A DNA stretch of 9,588 bases from Verrucomicrobia bacterium UBA1200. GTDB taxonomy: Bacteria; Verrucomicrobiota; Kiritimatiellia; RFP12; UBA1067. The position numbers and the translations under genes were made by a program. The notes under the pieces were generated by a model, which saw nothing but the letters and a program-made list of their open reading frames with translations, was not told the DNA's origin and made no database searches. Numbering within the stretch: position 1 is the first letter of the stretch; every line of letters begins with the position of its first letter. This document shows positions 7,141 to 9,588 of this stretch, piece by piece. Location: NCBI GenBank assembly GCA_002309765.1, contig DBXY01000042.1:1-9588 (forward strand). The letters are read 5' to 3'.

Positions 7141-7734
7141 TTAGATTATCTGCCCTTTGACATTGATAATGTCGCAAAGCTGGCGCAGCGCGATTTCCAA
7201 TTGATCGTTAACCACCTGGTACATGTATTCGCCGGAGTGGGACATCTCCTCTTGCGCGTTGAGCAGGCGTTTTTCGATAACCTCCGGGGCGTCTGTGCCC
7301 CGTGTTTCCAGCCGCCGCCGCAATTCCTCCATTGAAGGCGGGGAGATAAATATGTCAACAAAGCCGGAACGCAGGGGATCGCTTTGGGGGAGCCCGGCGA
7401 TATGTTTGCGCACCTGCGCCGCCCCTTTAACATCGATGTCCAGCAACATGCTTTGCCGTTCGTTAAGCACGTCGTAAATCGGCTGTTTCAACGTGCCGTA
7501 GTAATTGTCGTGGACAAGCGCGTATTCAAGGAATTTTTCCTCCTTGATGAAACGTTCAAACGTTTCGTTGGGCAGAAAATGGTAATCAATGCCGTCCTCC
7601 TCTCCGAACCGGGGATAGCGGGTGGTGCAGGAAACGGAGTAGCAAAATTCAGGGTAGGTCTGAAGCAGCAAATCGCAGAGCGTGGTTTTACCGGCTCCAG
7701 ACGGCGCGGATATCACAACAAAAAGCGGTTTCAT
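7141..7734 (-). CDS. gmk: Guanylate kinase
   Basis: A 197-residue cytoplasmic enzyme that phosphorylates GMP (or dGMP) with ATP to give GDP, an essential step of purine nucleotide supply. The P-loop APSGAGKT is at 10-17. The GMP-binding region SVSCTTRYPRFGEEDGIDYHF lies around 33-53, and the hallmark LLDIDVKGAAQVR is at 97-109. The lid / C-terminal segment SPPSMEELRRRLETRG is near 131-146. Length is close to the usual ~205 residues, with all key residues present. The ATG at 7734 has only a weak ribosome site (GAGA about 7 bases upstream). It follows the rRNA pseudouridine synthase gene by 101 bases, and that gap carries its own predicted promoter. It may therefore be transcribed both from the upstream genes and independently. 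Confidence 0.97.
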   Translation of the reverse strand: MKPLFVVISAPSGAGKTTLCDLLLQTYPEFCYSVSCTTRYPRFGEEDGIDYHFLPNETFERFIKEEKFLEYALVHDNYYGTLKQPIYDVLNERQSMLLDIDVKGAAQVRKHIAGLPQSDPLRSGFVDIFISPPSMEELRRRLETRGTDAPEVIEKRLLNAQEEMSHSGEYMYQVVNDQLEIALRQLCDIINVKGQII

Positions 7735-7758
7735 TCTGTGTCTCGCAAAAAAGGTTGT

Positions 7759-7775
7759 CCGTTGACCAGCAACGG
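7759..7775 (-). other. Hairpin in the gmk leader followed by a T6 run
   Basis: On the minus strand CCGTTG-CTGGT-CAACGG forms a 6-bp perfect stem with a 5-base loop, followed by ACAACC and then TTTTTT (7754-7749). It lies within the ~50-base predicted leader of gmk, about 25 bases before the ATG. The 6-base gap between stem and T run makes it a poor terminator, but it could influence leader read-through or translation. Confidence 0.35.
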
Positions 7776-7791
7776 GGTAAAAAACACAATG

Positions 7792-7820
7792 ATTTTATCA
7801 CGTCGGCTGACGGATTTCAA
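7792..7820 (-). promoter_or_regulatory. gmk: Predicted extended -10 sigma-70 promoter for gmk
   Basis: On the minus strand TTGAAA (7820-7815) is followed by a 17-base spacer and TAAAAT (7797-7792), preceded by TGA, which gives the extended -10 form TG-n-TAAAAT. The predicted start is near 7785, leaving a leader of about 50 bases. The -35 lies inside the hairpin that follows rluB. Agreement with consensus is 5 of 6 at -10 and 5 of 6 at -35. Confidence 0.65.
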
Positions 7821-7832
7821 TCGCGAAATCCG
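7811..7832 (-). other. Perfect hairpin just after the rluB stop
   Basis: CGGATTTC / GAAATCCG form an 8-bp perfect stem with a 6-base loop (GCGATT on the minus strand), starting 3 bases past the pseudouridine-synthase stop codon. No T tract follows, so it is not a standard intrinsic terminator. It may protect the 3' end of the upstream message. It overlaps the -35 of the gmk promoter. Confidence 0.5.
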
Positions 7833-7835
7833 GAT

Positions 7836-8597
7836 TCAGCGTTTCGCGGCCGTTTTGGGATCGCGTTTAAGCTGTTTAACCTCTTCGTGACTTAGTTCGC
7901 GCCAGTCCCCCGGTTCCATGTTGCGGATTTTCAACGGCCCGATCCGCACCCGGGTGAGTTTCAGTACGGTAAACCCGGCGATGGCGCACATTTTCCGGAT
8001 TTGGCGGTTACGCCCCTCGGACAATGTGAAAGCCAGTTTGTGAACGTTGTCGCGCCCGACTTTCAACACGTCAACCTGCACCGGACGGATCAGATAACCG
8101 TCGATTTCCATGCGCGAACGCAGGATTGCGATTTTATCGTCCGTCATGTATCCTGCAACGCGGGCGACGTAGGTTTTGGTGTGGCCGAAACGCGGGTGGG
8201 TCATGCGCTGGATCAGCTCCCCGTCGTTGGACATCAGGAGCAGACCCTCGGTTTCCTTGTCCAGCCGTCCGACCGGCACCAGCCGCTCGTTATACTCTTG
8301 GCGCATCAGATCGCAAACCGTTTCGCCTTGGCTGTTGTCGGCCCCGCAGATAAGCCCGGCCGGCTTGTAGAGCAGCACGGTGTGCAACTCTTCGATTGCG
8401 GCGTCGATTTTCCGTCCGTTCACCTTTACGGTGTCTTTTCCTGGGGTGACCTTGGTTCCCGGTTCGGTAACCACCTGGCCGTTAACCGATACCTGTCCGG
8501 CCTCGATCATTTCCGCGGCGTGGCGTCGGGAAGCCACCCCGCGGTGGGAAAGGTAATTCTGCAACCTTTCGCCGGGTTGAGTAGTGTTATCGCTCAT
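7836..8597 (-). CDS. rluB: rRNA pseudouridine synthase, RluB/RsuA family
   Basis: A 253-residue enzyme that isomerises a specific uridine in ribosomal RNA. The RluB-type target is a 23S peptidyl-transferase-region uridine. An N-terminal S4 RNA-binding domain (about 9-60) opens ERLQNYLSHRGVASRRHAAEMI and ends in a V-N-G-x-V-V phrase. The catalytic domain begins LLYKPAG (75-81) and holds the signature GRLDKETEGLL (110-120) with catalytic Asp113. The later family motif EGRNRQIRKM is near 194-203. Length fits RluB/RsuA/RluE-type enzymes. RluB versus RluF/RsuA specificity is inferred, not proven. The ATG at 8597 has only a weak purine patch (GGCGGAC) upstream and starts 17 bases after the stop of the ThyX-like gene, so it probably shares that gene's promoter. 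Confidence 0.92.
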   Translation of the reverse strand: MSDNTTQPGERLQNYLSHRGVASRRHAAEMIEAGQVSVNGQVVTEPGTKVTPGKDTVKVNGRKIDAAIEELHTVLLYKPAGLICGADNSQGETVCDLMRQEYNERLVPVGRLDKETEGLLLMSNDGELIQRMTHPRFGHTKTYVARVAGYMTDDKIAILRSRMEIDGYLIRPVQVDVLKVGRDNVHKLAFTLSEGRNRQIRKMCAIAGFTVLKLTRVRIGPLKIRNMEPGDWRELSHEEVKQLKRDPKTAAKR

Positions 8598-8614
8598 TTT
8601 AAAGCAGTCCGCCG

Positions 8615-9196
8615 CTAATCTGTTGGAGTTCCGTTAACGTAAGCTTCGCGAGCCTTGGCGAATGCCTCGGTCGCGGCGTAGCCGCAACTCTTAAATTCGG
8701 GGCAAAAACCGCGATAGACGCATTCCGGAACACATACGCTGTACAGTTCCGGCTCGGTTTTCTTCACCTCGTCCAGCACCAGCCGCCAGGCGGCGGTCGT
8801 TTCTGGCGAAGCTTGGTGGCAAAGCCGTTTGCGGGAAATGAAGATCATGGCCTGGGCGTTGGCGAAGCACTCGTGTTCCACCACCGAGTTTTGCGGCAGC
8901 GATTCGCGGTTGACCCCGGTACGGTCGGTGCGCTGAGTGCTGACGAAATGCTCGATGCCGAACTTATGGCGAACGAAGTGTACGCTCACCCAATATTTCA
9001 GGTTCGACCATTTCCATTTGAACACCATCTGCCGGATGGGCGAGTGTTCCGCCAGCAGGATGCGGCGTTTCCACGCGCTTCCGGGTTCTTTGGTGCCTTC
9101 CGGCATACGGATGGTGGTTCGGGCCGCGTCGGCAACGTCGCGCCATTTGAAACAAGGTCTGAAGAATTTCACAAACAAGCTGTTGTTATCGTCCAT
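8615..9196 (-). CDS. ThyX-like (flavin-dependent thymidylate synthase family) protein
   Basis: A 193-residue protein resembling ThyX (Thy1, PF02511), which methylates dUMP to dTMP using folate, FAD and NADPH. Features that match: AARTT early (24-28), EHSPIR (50-55) where ThyX has its EH motif, then VRHKFGIEHFVS (75-86). The last gives an RH-K-x7-S signature where canonical ThyX has RHR-x7-S, and it is followed by TQRTDR. The C-terminal third holds SRKRLCHQASPETTAAWR and a Cys cluster (C155, C159, C165, C171) in CVPECVYRGFCPEFKSCGY. The family is moderately secure. Activity as thymidylate synthase is uncertain because of the Arg-to-Lys change and divergent N-terminus. The frame also extends to a GTG at 9229, but that would lie ~14 bases after the predicted transcript start without a ribosome site. 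The ATG at 9196 has GGGGG 4 bases upstream. First gene of a unit with rluB. Confidence 0.7.
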   Translation of the reverse strand: MDDNNSLFVKFFRPCFKWRDVADAARTTIRMPEGTKEPGSAWKRRILLAEHSPIRQMVFKWKWSNLKYWVSVHFVRHKFGIEHFVSTQRTDRTGVNRESLPQNSVVEHECFANAQAMIFISRKRLCHQASPETTAAWRLVLDEVKKTEPELYSVCVPECVYRGFCPEFKSCGYAATEAFAKAREAYVNGTPTD

Positions 9197-9249
9197 GGTA
9201 CCCCCGCACTTTAATGCAGTTTTGGTCACACATAATCAAACACGCGAAA

Positions 9250-9279
9250 ATTATACATAGGATAAAGGCGGTTTTTCAA
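9250..9279 (-). promoter_or_regulatory. Near-consensus sigma-70 promoter for the thyX-like / rluB unit
   Basis: On the minus strand TTGAAA (9279-9274), an 18-base spacer and a perfect TATAAT (9255-9250) are present, with TG directly before the -10. The predicted start is near 9243, about 47 bases before the chosen ATG at 9196. It lies just downstream of the terminator at 9331-9360, so the two together mark a transcription boundary. The remaining bases of the gap 9280-9330 are AT-rich and hold only a short palindrome, GTATATAC (9323-9330). Confidence 0.75.
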
Positions 9280-9296
9280 GCACAAATCAACCAATT

Positions 9297-9588
9297 TCAA
9301 TGTTCGTGACACAAAAAAGAGTGTATATACAAAAAAAGCCCCCAAAACGGGGCATTTTTTATGGTGCCGCCGCCGACGGAGTAGCGGCTGCGGGCTACCC
9401 CCTCGGACGGGAGCTCCGGGCTTCCCTCGCCGCTTCCCTCGCGGCCTTCCTCTCGGCCTTCCGGGCTGCCCGCGCCGCTGGCGGAGCCCCACGCGGCCGC
9501 GAAGCCGGGCTCGGCCACGGCGGCGGAGGGCACGGCGGCGACGGCGCTGACGCGCTCGCCGCGCGGGTCGACGGATATGAGGGTGAGG
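9297..9588 (-). CDS. Possible partial hypothetical gene in GC-rich edge, C-terminal end
   Basis: Weakly supported. The minus strand from the window edge has an open frame that reads LTLISVDPRGERVSAVAAVP, then Ala/Gly/Ser/Glu-rich low-complexity sequence with a GREEGREGSGEGSPE repeat, and stops (TGA) at 9299-9297. Within 9366-9588 about 91% of third codon positions are G or C, more than first (~80%) or second (~66%) positions. This is the pattern expected of real coding in a high-GC genome. The final ~20 residues are translated from the terminator hairpin, which is implausible for an intact gene. The native 3' end may therefore have been lost at a junction near 9361. An alternative minus frame stops at a TAG (9397-9395), better placed before the terminator, but its composition is less gene-like. 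The + strand is also open. No homology recognised. Confidence 0.3.
   Translation of the reverse strand, partial: LTLISVDPRGERVSAVAAVPSAAVAEPGFAAAWGSASGAGSPEGREEGREGSGEGSPELPSEGVARSRYSVGGGTIKNAPFWGLFLYIHSFLCHEH
9331..9360. terminator. Bidirectional Rho-independent terminator
   Basis: Seven A (9331-9337), then the stem GCCCC / GGGGC (9338-9342 with 9349-9353) around CAAAAC, then A and six T (9355-9360). On the minus strand this reads as a GC stem followed by T7 and would end transcripts arriving from the right edge. On the + strand it ends in T6. Confidence 0.85.
9419..9466. repeat. Imperfect 12-bp tandem repeat, 4 units
   Basis: The + strand reads GGCTTCCCTCGC, CGCTTCCCTCGC, GGCCTTCCTCTC, GGCCTTCCGGGC. 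In the best minus frame this gives a Glu/Gly/Arg/Ser repeat. It lies within the GC-rich edge segment. Confidence 0.6.

Noticed and set aside
8001..8618. 205-residue + strand open frame opposite the pseudouridine synthase
   Set aside because: The minus frame carries S4 and GRLD motifs. The + frame is composition-driven.
9197..9229. GTG start at 9229 for the ThyX-like protein
   Set aside because: It would leave a ~14-base leader after the predicted transcript start with no ribosome site. The ATG at 9196 fits better, though the longer form is not excluded.
9226..9492. Arg/Pro-rich 88-residue minus-strand frame at the right edge
   Set aside because: Extreme Arg/Gly/Pro content is what a GC-rich stretch gives in a wrong frame. 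Third-position GC favours another frame, and it runs across the terminator and promoter.

Overview
The window looks like a piece of a chromosome from a PVC-superphylum bacterium, most likely Lentisphaerota or Kiritimatiellota. This is an inference. It rests on the pairing of a Tat-exported Gfo/Idh/MocA-type oxidoreductase with a very large secreted HEAT / FG-GAP-propeller / discoidin protein, a combination familiar from Planctomycetota, Lentisphaerota and Verrucomicrobiota. All convincing genes lie on the minus strand. Base composition is moderate, except for the last ~228 bases, which are about 78% G+C by hand count.

Read in the direction of transcription (right to left), the window has three parts. 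(1) At 9361-9588 there is a very GC-rich stretch with a possible gene fragment, ending at a strong bidirectional terminator (9331-9360). (2) A housekeeping block follows. A near-consensus sigma-70 promoter (9250-9279) drives a ThyX-like protein with a non-canonical RHK signature, then an RluB/RsuA-type rRNA pseudouridine synthase, then guanylate kinase (gmk). gmk also has its own extended -10 promoter just past a hairpin at the end of rluB. Next comes tRNA-Ser(CGA) with encoded CCA and its own promoter, whose -35/-10 spacer holds a perfect dyad. (3) After a short spacer with a heptanucleotide repeat comes a tightly packed four-gene unit: the Tat-signal oxidoreductase, the 1146-residue secreted propeller protein, a DUF2157 multipass membrane protein, and a GDYXXLXY-family membrane-anchored protein. 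Intergenic distances are 16 and 48 bases, and the last two genes overlap by 4 bases. The unit ends at a GC-rich hairpin with a T tract at the left edge.

The four-gene unit is the least ordinary part. It joins two exported proteins, one predicted to be a periplasmic NAD(P)-type oxidoreductase and the other a putative binding or scaffold protein, to the DUF2157/GDYXXLXY membrane pair, whose function is unknown. The GDYXXLXY protein has lost the Asp of its namesake motif. No mobile-element gene, CRISPR array or rRNA was seen.
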